From positions 1 to 7,157 of the forward strand of contig JAWLED010000113.1 in assembly GCA_041686235.1 (NCBI GenBank): a stretch of DNA of 7,157 bases, written 5' to 3'. Below the pieces are notes generated by a model. It saw nothing but the letters and a program-made list of their open reading frames with translations. It was not told where the DNA came from and did no database searches. The position numbers and the translations under genes are program-made. Of the stretch, positions 1-5,728 are shown in pieces. Source of the DNA: JAAAOH01 sp041686235 (GTDB taxonomy: Bacteria; Spirochaetota; Spirochaetia; DSM-27196; PWMO01). How positions within the stretch are numbered: the first letter of the stretch is position 1; the number at the start of each line of letters is the position of its first letter.

Positions 1-108
1 CGCGAAGAGTTCGGTGTGGATTCGGGCTTTCTCGTCGGCGGCAAGCTTCATTCGCGCGAGGAGAATCTTACCGAGCGGGTGAGACGGTTCGTAGAGACGG
101 TGAGTTAG
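1..108 (+). CDS. C-terminal end of an unidentified protein (possibly RuBisCO-like), cut by window edge
   Basis: An open frame runs from the first base to a TAG at 106-108 and encodes 35 residues, containing FGVDSGFLVGGKLHS and ending in ERVRRFVETVS. The spacing to the next gene is only 29 bp and both are on the + strand, so this is most likely the first visible gene of an operon with the YjbQ-like and HAD-like genes. The pattern of a hydrophobic strand, Gly-Gly, a few residues and then an amphipathic helix resembles the last strand and helix of RuBisCO-like (form IV) TIM-barrel proteins. The match is short and from memory, so that name is only a suggestion. The existence of a coding end here is much better supported than its function. 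Confidence 0.55.
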   Translation, partial: REEFGVDSGFLVGGKLHSREENLTERVRRFVETVS

Positions 109-137
109 CTCGGCGTTCGCGAGGAAACGGGACCACG

Positions 138-560
138 ATGATTACAACCGAAACAGTGGAGTTCGACTCGCACGGTAACTTCTACACGACGAATGTGACC
201 GAGCGGGTGCGAGATGTTGTTTTGCGCTCAGACGTCAACGAGGGCTCCGTGTTGGTGTTCTACCGCCATACTACCGGAGGGCTGATGGCGGCCGAGCACG
301 AAGTAGGGCTGCTGGTTGATCTCGAAGACGTTTTGTCGGCTATTGCGCCGATTGACGGCGAGTGGGCTCATCACCGACGCGGTTTCGACCGCAACGGAGC
401 GGCACATGTGCGCACTGCGTTTCTGAGCCCCTCCATAACAATACCGATTTCACAGAAAGAGATGCTTCTGGGAACCTATCAGGAGATCCTCGTTGTCGAC
501 TTCGACCCGATAACTGAGCCGCGCCGGCGGAAACTCGTGGTGCAGGTGGCGGGAGAATGA
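138..560 (+). CDS. YjbQ/UPF0047-family protein (paralogue 1)
   Basis: This 140-residue protein has the usual full length for the YjbQ/UPF0047 (TIGR00149) family, a small cytoplasmic beta-rich fold that forms trimers. E. coli YjbQ has weak thiamine-phosphate synthase activity, but the true role of the family is unsettled. Visible family features are HTT at 44-46, Glu53, a His pair at 78-79, Asn86 and His90 in the RNGAAH stretch, the G-T-Y-Q turn at 112-115, and the closing RRRKLVVQVAGE. It is a divergent member: the usual NEN(x)D segment after HTT reads AAEHE, the usual DNxxAH reads DRNGAAH, and the turn aromatic is Tyr rather than Trp. A GAGG at 121-124 is a weak, distant ribosome site. It is followed by, and coupled to, the HAD-like gene through an ATGA overlap. 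A second family member lies at 6688-7104. Confidence 0.9.
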   Translation: MITTETVEFDSHGNFYTTNVTERVRDVVLRSDVNEGSVLVFYRHTTGGLMAAEHEVGLLVDLEDVLSAIAPIDGEWAHHRRGFDRNGAAHVRTAFLSPSITIPISQKEMLLGTYQEILVVDFDPITEPRRRKLVVQVAGE

Positions 561-1039
561 GCGGCGAAGACATCCGCACAGTAGTGTTGTATTGCACCGA
601 TGTGATGGTAGACGACACGGGTGCTGTGGTGAGGCTCATGCCCCAGCTCATCGGTGAGCTTTCAGCGGTGGTGAATGTAACCGCGATGTGCGGTAACGAG
701 GCGCAAGCACAACGGGTTAGGCGCGCGTATGCCGGTGTAGTGAAGACCGTGACCATCGGGAGCGACAGCGGGAGTGGCGAGGGCTCGGTACTCGAAGAGC
801 TTGTTCACAGAGAAACGCTGAACGGCACCTCGACGCTGTTCGTGGACCATAACCCGAAGCGGTGTATGCGCGCGGTTCGCATGGGGATTCCGGCCGGGGT
901 GTTTGTCGACGCGCCGCGTTTGTACCGCGACCTCGGCCTGTGGGGCATCCTCCCGCTCAACCATTCGCTGCACGACGTAGAAGCGCACTTAACCGGTCTC
1001 GGTGCCGCGCAGGCGGACCCAGGGGCAGAGCGCAAGTGA
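557..1039 (+). CDS. small HAD-like protein, probably without phosphatase activity
   Basis: This 160-residue protein starts at an ATG that overlaps the stop of the YjbQ-like gene (ATGA, 557-560), with an AGGTGG ribosome site at 544-549, so the two are very likely translated together. The C-terminal half carries the clearest HAD signature: TLFVDHNPKRCMRAVRMGIP at 94-112 looks like motif IV (hydrophobic strand, V-D-x-N, helix, G-hydrophobic-P) and is followed by a short strand and a Leu/Gly-rich helix as in HAD hydrolases. The N-terminal VVLYCTDVMVDD (9-20) aligns with motif I, but the nucleophilic Asp is Cys13 while the acid-base Asp is kept as Asp15. Thr42 could be motif II, and I cannot find the motif III Lys. 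It may be a regulatory or binding protein, or use Cys chemistry. Its stop is 7 bp from the convergent regulator's stop. Confidence 0.6.
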   Translation: MSGEDIRTVVLYCTDVMVDDTGAVVRLMPQLIGELSAVVNVTAMCGNEAQAQRVRRAYAGVVKTVTIGSDSGSGEGSVLEELVHRETLNGTSTLFVDHNPKRCMRAVRMGIPAGVFVDAPRLYRDLGLWGILPLNHSLHDVEAHLTGLGAAQADPGAERK

Positions 1040-1046
1040 GTCCCGG

Positions 1047-1412
1047 CTACCCCTGGTATTCGTCGGGTTCGCGGGTAGCTGCTTTCCACAGCTCGGGGCC
1101 GAGAACGAACGTCAGCAATTCCCCGACGGTGCAGTGAGCTTCGATGGGGTGCCTGAGGTGGGCGTCCGGGTTTATTCGGTAAAGATTGCGGCGCCCGAGG
1201 CGATAGCGTCTGAGAACCCCGGCCTCTTCGAGATCTTGTAAAATCTTTTGTACCGCTCGTTCGGTAATATGTACCTGGGACGCAACGTCTCTCACGCGTG
1301 CGTTCGGCCGATGCGCGAGTGAGATAAGGACATGCGAATGATTCGAGAGATAGGTCCACGTGGCGGCGCGTGTTTCGTTGGGCCTCTCGGAATTTCCAAA
1401 ATCATTTGTCAT
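1047..1412 (-). CDS. small winged-helix transcriptional regulator (MarR/ArsR-like fold)
   Basis: This is a 121-residue DNA-binding regulator. Residues 20-80 form a winged helix: TYLSNHSHVLISLA is helix 1, ARVRDVASQVHITERAVQKI (38-57) is the helix-turn-helix with ITERAVQKIL as recognition helix, and GVLRRYRLGRRNLYRINP (65-82) is the wing. The following LRHPIEAHCTVGELL segment is characteristic of a family of about 120-residue regulators seen in many high-GC bacteria. No ligand-binding domain is present, and dimerisation probably uses the C-terminal helix. I chose the ATG at 1412. The frame continues upstream to a GTG at 1436, but neither start has a ribosome site. A TACAAT box lies 6 bp before the ATG, so transcription should begin at the ATG itself. 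It converges on the HAD-like gene and may be autoregulated. Its target is unknown. Confidence 0.85.
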   Translation of the reverse strand: MTNDFGNSERPNETRAATWTYLSNHSHVLISLAHRPNARVRDVASQVHITERAVQKILQDLEEAGVLRRYRLGRRNLYRINPDAHLRHPIEAHCTVGELLTFVLGPELWKAATREPDEYQG

Positions 1413-1418
1413 GGCGCC

Positions 1419-1447
1419 ATTGTAGCGGAAAAACACGATTCTGTATT
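1419..1447 (-). promoter_or_regulatory. probable leaderless promoter of the winged-helix gene
   Basis: On the minus strand a TACAAT -10 box (1424 to 1419) is followed by GGCGCC and then the ATG, which puts the expected start of transcription on the A of the ATG. The -35 region (about 1442-1447, AATACA) is weak. The box sits inside the alternative GTG-started reading frame, which argues against that longer start. Confidence 0.5.
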
Positions 1448-1608
1448 GACGTAATGCTATTCAGGTAGTAACTCTCTAGGTAGACGCGGGGCAGCGCAGC
1501 GCCCACCCCCGAGCCGCCATTCCCAGGATGGTGTCCTCCAAAGAGATATGGGGATGTGAACGGTTATCGGGGGGTGGAACCCTACGATGTGCTGTCCCGT
1601 TTTTGCCC

Positions 1609-1631
1609 GGGCCCGGCAGCTGCACGGGCCC
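1609..1631. repeat. GC-rich inverted repeat, 7-bp stem
   Basis: GGGCCCG (1609-1615) and CGGGCCC (1625-1631) can form a perfect stem over a 9-nt loop that itself contains the palindrome GCAGCTGC. A short T run (1600-1604) lies before it on the plus strand, and no T run follows it on either strand in the direction of transcription, so it is not a standard intrinsic terminator. Confidence 0.4.
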
Positions 1632-1679
1632 CGAGCTTACCCTTCCGGGATGACCATAAAGGACCCTTTTCCCGAAGTC

Positions 1680-2198
1680 TCACACCGTAGGTTCCCGCGG
1701 GGGGCTTACCCGCGCCAAACGCTCCGCCGGCCACGAGCCTTCTTCCCTCGAGGCCCGCTCGAGCCGAAATGTGCGGAGGCGAAATGCACGAGCCTCGAGC
1801 GTTTCCACGCATCCGGTCGTGGGATCGACATCGACGAGATAGCCGAGCGTAAGCTCGGGGCGATAACGCTCGTGGCCGGGGATCCCCTCGTAATCGTTAA
1901 TGAAGTCACCGGCCCCATAGAGGATGAGGCCGCCGTGGTAATACTCGATGCCTTTAGGATGGTGTGAGGAATGACCATGCACGATACTTGCTCCCCCTCG
2001 GTCGATGAGGGAATAGGCGAGCTGTTGTTGACGAGAGGGTATCTTGTATCCCCAATTATCTCCCCAGTGGATTGAGGCGATACGCACATTGGCGGCACGT
2101 GTGGTGATGTGCGCGGACAGGTCCGCGGTGCCGGGCTTGAGCCACACCCCGCCTTTGTTCTCCTGCGCGGCCCACCGCCGATACAGGGGGCTGCGGCC
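1680..2198 (-). pseudogene. remnant of a CapA-type (PGA_cap) metallophosphatase gene, 5' half missing
   Basis: An open minus-strand frame of 172 codons matches only the C-terminal half of the CapA/PGA_cap family, which is linked to poly-gamma-glutamate capsule synthesis and has a calcineurin-like fold. Family landmarks appear in the right order: RRWAAQENKGGVWL, IASIHWGDNWGYKIP, the metal-site stretch VHGHSSHHPKGIEYY, LILYGAGDFINDYEGI, and LRTFRLERAS near the end. The N-terminal catalytic part, about half of a normal protein of roughly 350-400 residues, is absent, and a stop at 2199-2201 closes the frame upstream. In another frame just beyond it (about 2183-2221), GAGSTLNEAAAPC resembles the segment that normally precedes, suggesting a frameshift plus deletion near 2181-2190. 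After the TGA at 1680-1682 the frame goes on with DFGKRV, similar to the family's usual FGxRV ending, so that stop may also be a mutation. A GTG at 2147 could start a 155-residue product, but it would lack most of the active site. Confidence 0.75.
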
Positions 2199-2314
2199 TC
2201 ATTGAGCGTTGACCCGGCACCACACCGGCCGACCAGCTCCGACGCGCCCGAAAGTACCCGCGCTCGCCAAAATGAGAACTGCCGGCTCTCGGCGAGCACC
2301 CTTGGCGAGTGCGG

Positions 2315-2343
2315 TTGCCCATCGCCGCCGGAGGTGCTATCCT
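2315..2343 (+). promoter_or_regulatory. probable icd promoter with very short leader
   Basis: TTGCCC (2315-2320), a 17-bp spacer and TATCCT (2338-2343) form a plausible -35/-10 pair. The expected start of transcription is about 2350-2351, only four or five bases before the icd ATG. The GGAGG at 2330-2334 is about 20 bp from the ATG and lies upstream of this transcription start, so it is unlikely to serve as ribosome site. Confidence 0.5.
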
Positions 2344-2346
2344 CCG
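2329..2346. repeat. inverted repeat overlapping the icd -10 region
   Basis: CGGAGG (2329-2334) and CCTCCG (2341-2346) are perfect complements around a 6-nt TGCTAT loop. The repeat overlaps the proposed -10 box, so it could be an operator. If an upstream transcript reads through, it would instead be an RNA hairpin that hides the GGAGG. No function is shown. Confidence 0.4.
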
Positions 2347-2354
2347 CGACAGCT

Positions 2355-3620
2355 ATGAGTTACCAAAAAATCAGGGTTCCCGACGGAGACAAAGTACGGC
2401 TCGATGGCGGCGAAATGGTAGTTCCCGACAACCCCATTATTGCGTTCATCGAAGGGGATGGAACCGGCCCGGACATCTGGGCCGCCTCGCAGCGGGTGTT
2501 CGACGCGGCGGTGGAAAAGGCATACGGCGGTAAGCGCCGCATTTCCTGGATGGAGGTGTTTGCCGGGGCCAAGGCCAATGAGGTTTATGGCGAAGAGCTG
2601 TGGCTGCCCCAAGAAACACAGGACGCGCTTCGCGAGTACCGCGTCGGCATAAAGGGACCTCTGACCACACCGGTCGGCGGGGGCATCCGCTCGATCAACG
2701 TGGCCATACGTCAGCGGCTCGACCTCTACGCATGTGTGCGGCCGGTCCGCTACTTTACCGGCGTTCCCTCACCGGTAAAGCGCCCCGAAGAGGTGAATAT
2801 GGTGGTGTTTCGCGAAAACACCGAGGACATCTATGCCGGCATCGAGTACGAACAGGGCAGTGACGAGGTAAACCGACTACTCTCGGTCCTTGCCGATCAG
2901 TTTCCCGACGCCTACGAGCGCATTCGCTTCCCCGAGAGCTCGGGGCTCGGCATCAAGCCCGTCTCCCGCGAGGGCACTGAGCGACTCGTGCAGGCGGCCA
3001 TCGACTACGCGATCGACCGTGATTTGCCGAGTGTGACCCTCGTGCACAAGGGCAACATCATGAAATACACCGAAGGCTCGTTTCGCGCATGGGGCTATGA
3101 AACCGCCAAACGGGATTACGGGGCGACCGAGCTCGACGGAGGCCCCTGGCTTACCCTCAAAAACCCGAACACCGGCCGAGAAATCGTCGTCAAAGATGTC
3201 ATCGCCGATGCGATGCTTCAACAGATTCTCACCCGCCCCGCGGAATACAGCGTGCTTGCCACGTTGAACCTCAACGGTGACTACATCTCCGACGCCCTTG
3301 CCGCCCAAGTGGGAGGTATCGGTATTGCCCCGGGAGCCAACATCAACTACCGCAGCGGCCACGCGGTGTTCGAGGCAACGCACGGGACGGCGCCCAAGTA
3401 TGCGGGACAGGACAAGGTGAATCCCTCCTCGGTCATCCTCTCAGGCGAGATGATGCTTCGACACCTCGGGTGGAACGAGGCCGCCGACCTTATTCTCGAA
3501 TCCATGGACCGAACGATTGCCAAAAAGCAGGTGACCTACGACTTTCATCGCCTCATGGAGGGAGCCACCAAACTCGCCACGAGCGAGTTCGGTGACGCGC
3601 TCATCGAAAACATGGGGTGA
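2355..3620 (+). CDS. icd: NADP-dependent isocitrate dehydrogenase
   Basis: This 421-residue enzyme oxidatively decarboxylates isocitrate to 2-oxoglutarate in the citric acid cycle and makes NADPH in the cytoplasm. It closely matches the E. coli type homodimeric enzyme (416 residues). Substrate residues sit at the same numbers as in E. coli: Ser113, Asn115, Arg119, Arg129, Arg153 and Tyr160. Lys232 (E. coli 230) and the metal-binding Asp285, Asp309 and Asp313 (283, 307, 311) are all present. NADP specificity follows from Lys348, Tyr349, Tyr395 and Arg399 (E. coli 344, 345, 391, 395). The frame is open far upstream to 2109, but homology begins at the ATG at 2355 and the residue numbering supports that start. 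There is no well-placed ribosome site; a promoter lies directly in front, suggesting an almost leaderless mRNA. It is monocistronic and converges on the alcohol dehydrogenase gene, with 23 bp between stops. Confidence 0.97.
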   Translation: MSYQKIRVPDGDKVRLDGGEMVVPDNPIIAFIEGDGTGPDIWAASQRVFDAAVEKAYGGKRRISWMEVFAGAKANEVYGEELWLPQETQDALREYRVGIKGPLTTPVGGGIRSINVAIRQRLDLYACVRPVRYFTGVPSPVKRPEEVNMVVFRENTEDIYAGIEYEQGSDEVNRLLSVLADQFPDAYERIRFPESSGLGIKPVSREGTERLVQAAIDYAIDRDLPSVTLVHKGNIMKYTEGSFRAWGYETAKRDYGATELDGGPWLTLKNPNTGREIVVKDVIADAMLQQILTRPAEYSVLATLNLNGDYISDALAAQVGGIGIAPGANINYRSGHAVFEATHGTAPKYAGQDKVNPSSVILSGEMMLRHLGWNEAADLILESMDRTIAKKQVTYDFHRLMEGATKLATSEFGDALIENMG

Positions 3621-3643
3621 GCTTGCCTGCAGCGGCGCTTAGC

Positions 3644-4819
3644 TCACAATACCGTAAGGAGCAGCTCCTCGAGCTCAGCCGGTTCGAAGCCCAGCGGATG
3701 GTTCTTGAATCCGCTTTGCGCGGCAAGCCGGTGCATGTCTTCCTCGGTGAACCCGTAATCTCCGAAGTTGGGTAGCTCGCCGACCTCGACGTAACGCTCG
3801 AGTGTGCCGAAGAGCAGATCGCAGTTGGCGTCGGCCGAGCCGCGATTGCGGCCCGAGAGAGCAAGCCCTGCGGCGGCATACCGGGCAAGCACCTCATGGG
3901 AGTCCACCCGCTCCCGCAGTTTGTCAACGGTCGCGCGGGTTATTGGCGGCAGCAGCCGGCCGCATGCAACGCCGTGCGGAATGGCATGCATCGCCCCCGC
4001 CGGACCGGCGATTCCATGCACGAGGCCGAGTCCCGCGTTGGCAAGCGCAATCCCGGAGGTGTGGGCGGTCCACGCCAACTCCGCGCGCGCAGAGACGTCG
4101 CTGCCGTCCTCGAGCGCGGCGAAAAACCCCCTGCCGGCAGCCTCGAGGCCGTTGAGGGCTACCGCATCGGTAAAGGGGTTTGCCGCGGTAGAGACGTATG
4201 CTTCGAGGTTTTGAGTGATCGCGTCCAGGCCGCTCGCAGCAGTGACCTGCCGCGGTACACCGACGGCGAGCTCCGGATCTACAATGGCGATATCGGGAAC
4301 CAGTGCGTTGTGACGCAGTGATTTCTTGAAGCCCTGCGGACCGAGCTCCCTCAGTACTGCGTTTTTGGTCGCCTCCGAGCCCGTACCCGCAGTTGTCGGA
4401 CAGGCTATAAGGGGAAGGCGCTTACCGCTCGGTGTTTTCGACCCGACTCCCTCGAGATAATCCCGAATCGACCCTGTCTCCATGATAGCCGCTGAGGCAG
4501 CTTTCGCGGCGTCGATGGCGCTTCCTCCGCCGATTGCAATAATGACCTCCGCTACGCGCATTCGGCACAACGTGGCGATTTCGTCGACCTCTTGCGGGCT
4601 CGGCTCGCCCGGCACTCGTGCATCACCGGCGTAGCCACCGGTTTTCTCCAGTGTCGCCACGAGCTCTTTCCACTGTGCGAGCTCTCGCACCGATCCCGAC
4701 CCGGTGATGAGGAAGGCCCGCTTGAGTCCGAGTTGCTGCAAGAGCTCGGGAATCTTTTCGAGCGCTCCCACCCCGAAGTGGAGCTCCGGCGTTCTCGTTA
4801 CAAAAAAGGTCTCAGCCAT
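3644..4819 (-). CDS. iron-containing (group III) alcohol dehydrogenase
   Basis: This 391-residue protein belongs to the Fe-ADH family, which interconverts alcohols and aldehydes or ketones with NAD(P)H. It has the N-terminal dinucleotide domain with GGGSAID (97-103) and PTTAGTGSE (141-149), and a helical metal domain. Metal ligands by alignment are Asp199, Gln203, His268 and His282, in GLDAITQ, GLVHG and IPHG. FucO-type enzymes have His at the second position; Gln there is found in some subfamilies, so this alone does not mean inactivity. The Asp that in FucO (Asp39) restricts the enzyme to NAD is Gly40 here, in FLITGSGSV, so NADP use is possible. The substrate cannot be read from the sequence. 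AAGGAG at 4830-4835, 10 nt from the ATG, is the ribosome site. The gene follows the outer-membrane-type gene after 140 bp that contain a strong hairpin, so it may have its own promoter. Confidence 0.93.
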   Translation of the reverse strand: MAETFFVTRTPELHFGVGALEKIPELLQQLGLKRAFLITGSGSVRELAQWKELVATLEKTGGYAGDARVPGEPSPQEVDEIATLCRMRVAEVIIAIGGGSAIDAAKAASAAIMETGSIRDYLEGVGSKTPSGKRLPLIACPTTAGTGSEATKNAVLRELGPQGFKKSLRHNALVPDIAIVDPELAVGVPRQVTAASGLDAITQNLEAYVSTAANPFTDAVALNGLEAAGRGFFAALEDGSDVSARAELAWTAHTSGIALANAGLGLVHGIAGPAGAMHAIPHGVACGRLLPPITRATVDKLRERVDSHEVLARYAAAGLALSGRNRGSADANCDLLFGTLERYVEVGELPNFGDYGFTEEDMHRLAAQSGFKNHPLGFEPAELEELLLTVL

Positions 4820-4901
4820 TCTCGGTTCGCTCCTTGCCCAAGTTGCTATACACCAAGGGTACCGGTGGGAGGACCTCTCTGTCTATCGGGGTGTATGCGA
4901 A

Positions 4902-4947
4902 GGGCCGCGGCGTTCACCGAAAAAAACGCAGTGAGCGCCGCCCGCCC
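4902..4947. repeat. long interrupted hairpin with a seven-A/T apical loop
   Basis: Read on the plus strand, GGGC (4902-4905) pairs with GCCC (4944-4947), GCGGCG (4907-4912) with CGCCGC (4936-4941), TCAC (4914-4917) with GTGA (4931-4934), and CG with CG, closing a loop of seven As (4920-4926). That makes about 16 paired positions with small bulges. It lies between the stop of the outer-membrane-type gene and the start of the alcohol dehydrogenase gene. On the transcribed minus strand the loop is seven Us, not placed after a stem as in a normal terminator. A role as terminator, attenuator or mRNA 3'-end stabiliser is possible but unproven. Confidence 0.5.
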
Positions 4948-4959
4948 CCGGTGCTGAAG

Positions 4960-5640
4960 CTATAGGCGCACGCCGAGCCCGATGGAGAAGTCGAATCCGC
5001 CGCTCTGGTAGCGGTCACGAGTGACGTCATAGGTCTCGCCGCTTAACTCTATCTCGGTTTCCTGAAAGCCGAGCTCGAGGAGGTACTGAAGCTCTCCGTA
5101 GAAGAAGAACCGCTTTGCATCCCCGAGAAGCAACCGGGCCCCAACATTCGGACCGATCATGATGGTGTTGATTGTTGCGTCTGCCCTGTCGTCGCTCGGA
5201 TCATACTCGATGGTGAAGCGGTAGAACCGCGGGCCGGCAACGATCCCGCCGTAGGGGTCGAGCGCCGTGGAGGAACCGGTGCTCTTTGAAAGGTCCTCGA
5301 GGTGAAAGAGGGCTCTCCCGAGGACGGTGAAGTAGTAGGATCTCACCGACCAATCGCCGGCCGCGGTTACGACGCTGCAGAAAACGCAGTATCCAAAGTC
5401 TACGCTGCCCCCGGCGCTCAGGACGACCGAGCCGAGCGGAAGAACGCCTACATCCACGGTCGGCGTTATGTGCGGATAAATGAGACCTCCGAGCCCGCCG
5501 GAAAGGGCGATGTCGATGTTTCCAGGGGCAATGATGTCGCTCGACTCTTCCTCATCGTTTCCCTCTTGGGCGGCGACACCGGACACCACGAACACGGCCA
5601 GCAATACCGCAAGAAAGGCCGAAAGAGCTGTTGAACGCAT
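4960..5640 (-). CDS. predicted outer-membrane beta-barrel protein
   Basis: This 226-residue protein has a clear Sec signal peptide, with a short basic start, a hydrophobic core of AFLAVLLAVFVVSGVAA and a probable cut after Ala24 before QEG. An acidic linker (NDEEESSD) follows, then alternating polar and hydrophobic strands with Gly and aromatic residues, for example FFFYGELQYLLELGF near 178-192 and GGFDFSIGLGVRL at the end. This is the style of an eight-stranded OmpA/OmpW-size barrel, although the last residue is Leu rather than Phe. Cys85 and Cys88 form a CVFC pair that could make a disulfide. A strong ribosome site, AAGGAGG (5646-5652), lies 5 nt before the ATG. The gene follows the lipoprotein gene by 88 bp on the same strand and may be co-transcribed with it. 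I do not recognise a named family, and the barrel call rests on strand pattern alone. Confidence 0.75.
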   Translation of the reverse strand: MRSTALSAFLAVLLAVFVVSGVAAQEGNDEEESSDIIAPGNIDIALSGGLGGLIYPHITPTVDVGVLPLGSVVLSAGGSVDFGYCVFCSVVTAAGDWSVRSYYFTVLGRALFHLEDLSKSTGSSTALDPYGGIVAGPRFYRFTIEYDPSDDRADATINTIMIGPNVGARLLLGDAKRFFFYGELQYLLELGFQETEIELSGETYDVTRDRYQSGGFDFSIGLGVRL

Positions 5641-5728
5641 GGCAACCTCCTTACTATGGGCTTTCGCCGCATGTAGCTTAGAACCTTACCGATAAAGGCA
5701 GGTATGCGCAAGAGGCTACCGTGTGCTT

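Larger units (their letters stand above)
1413..1679. other. intergenic stretch between the regulator gene and the capA remnant
   Basis: I see no intact gene or RNA gene in this stretch. It holds the regulator promoter, an imperfect palindrome ATTGACGTAAT (1445-1455), a direct repeat of AGGTAG (1463-1468 and 1478-1483) and a GC-rich inverted repeat (1609-1631). The minus-strand frame of the capA remnant stays open through most of it after the remnant's stop, so part of the stretch may be former coding sequence. Confidence 0.5.

Noticed and set aside
1446..1474. Plus-strand TTGACG with a 17-bp spacer and TAACTC, a possible promoter for a small RNA.
   Set aside because: The -10 box is poor and no gene or terminator follows on that strand.
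1609..1631. Inverted repeat as an intrinsic terminator.
   Set aside because: The T run lies before the stem on the plus strand, and the minus strand has an A run after it, so the polarity is wrong in both directions.
2109..2354. N-terminal extension of icd by 82 residues, allowed by the open frame.
   Set aside because: The extension is Pro/Ser/Arg-rich without homology, overlaps the capA remnant, and E. coli-like residue numbering fits the ATG at 2355.
3619..3645. Imperfect stem-loop between the convergent icd and alcohol dehydrogenase stops (GAGCT with AGCTC, GCC with GGC).
   Set aside because: The stem has a large asymmetric internal loop and no T run on either side, so it is not a convincing terminator.
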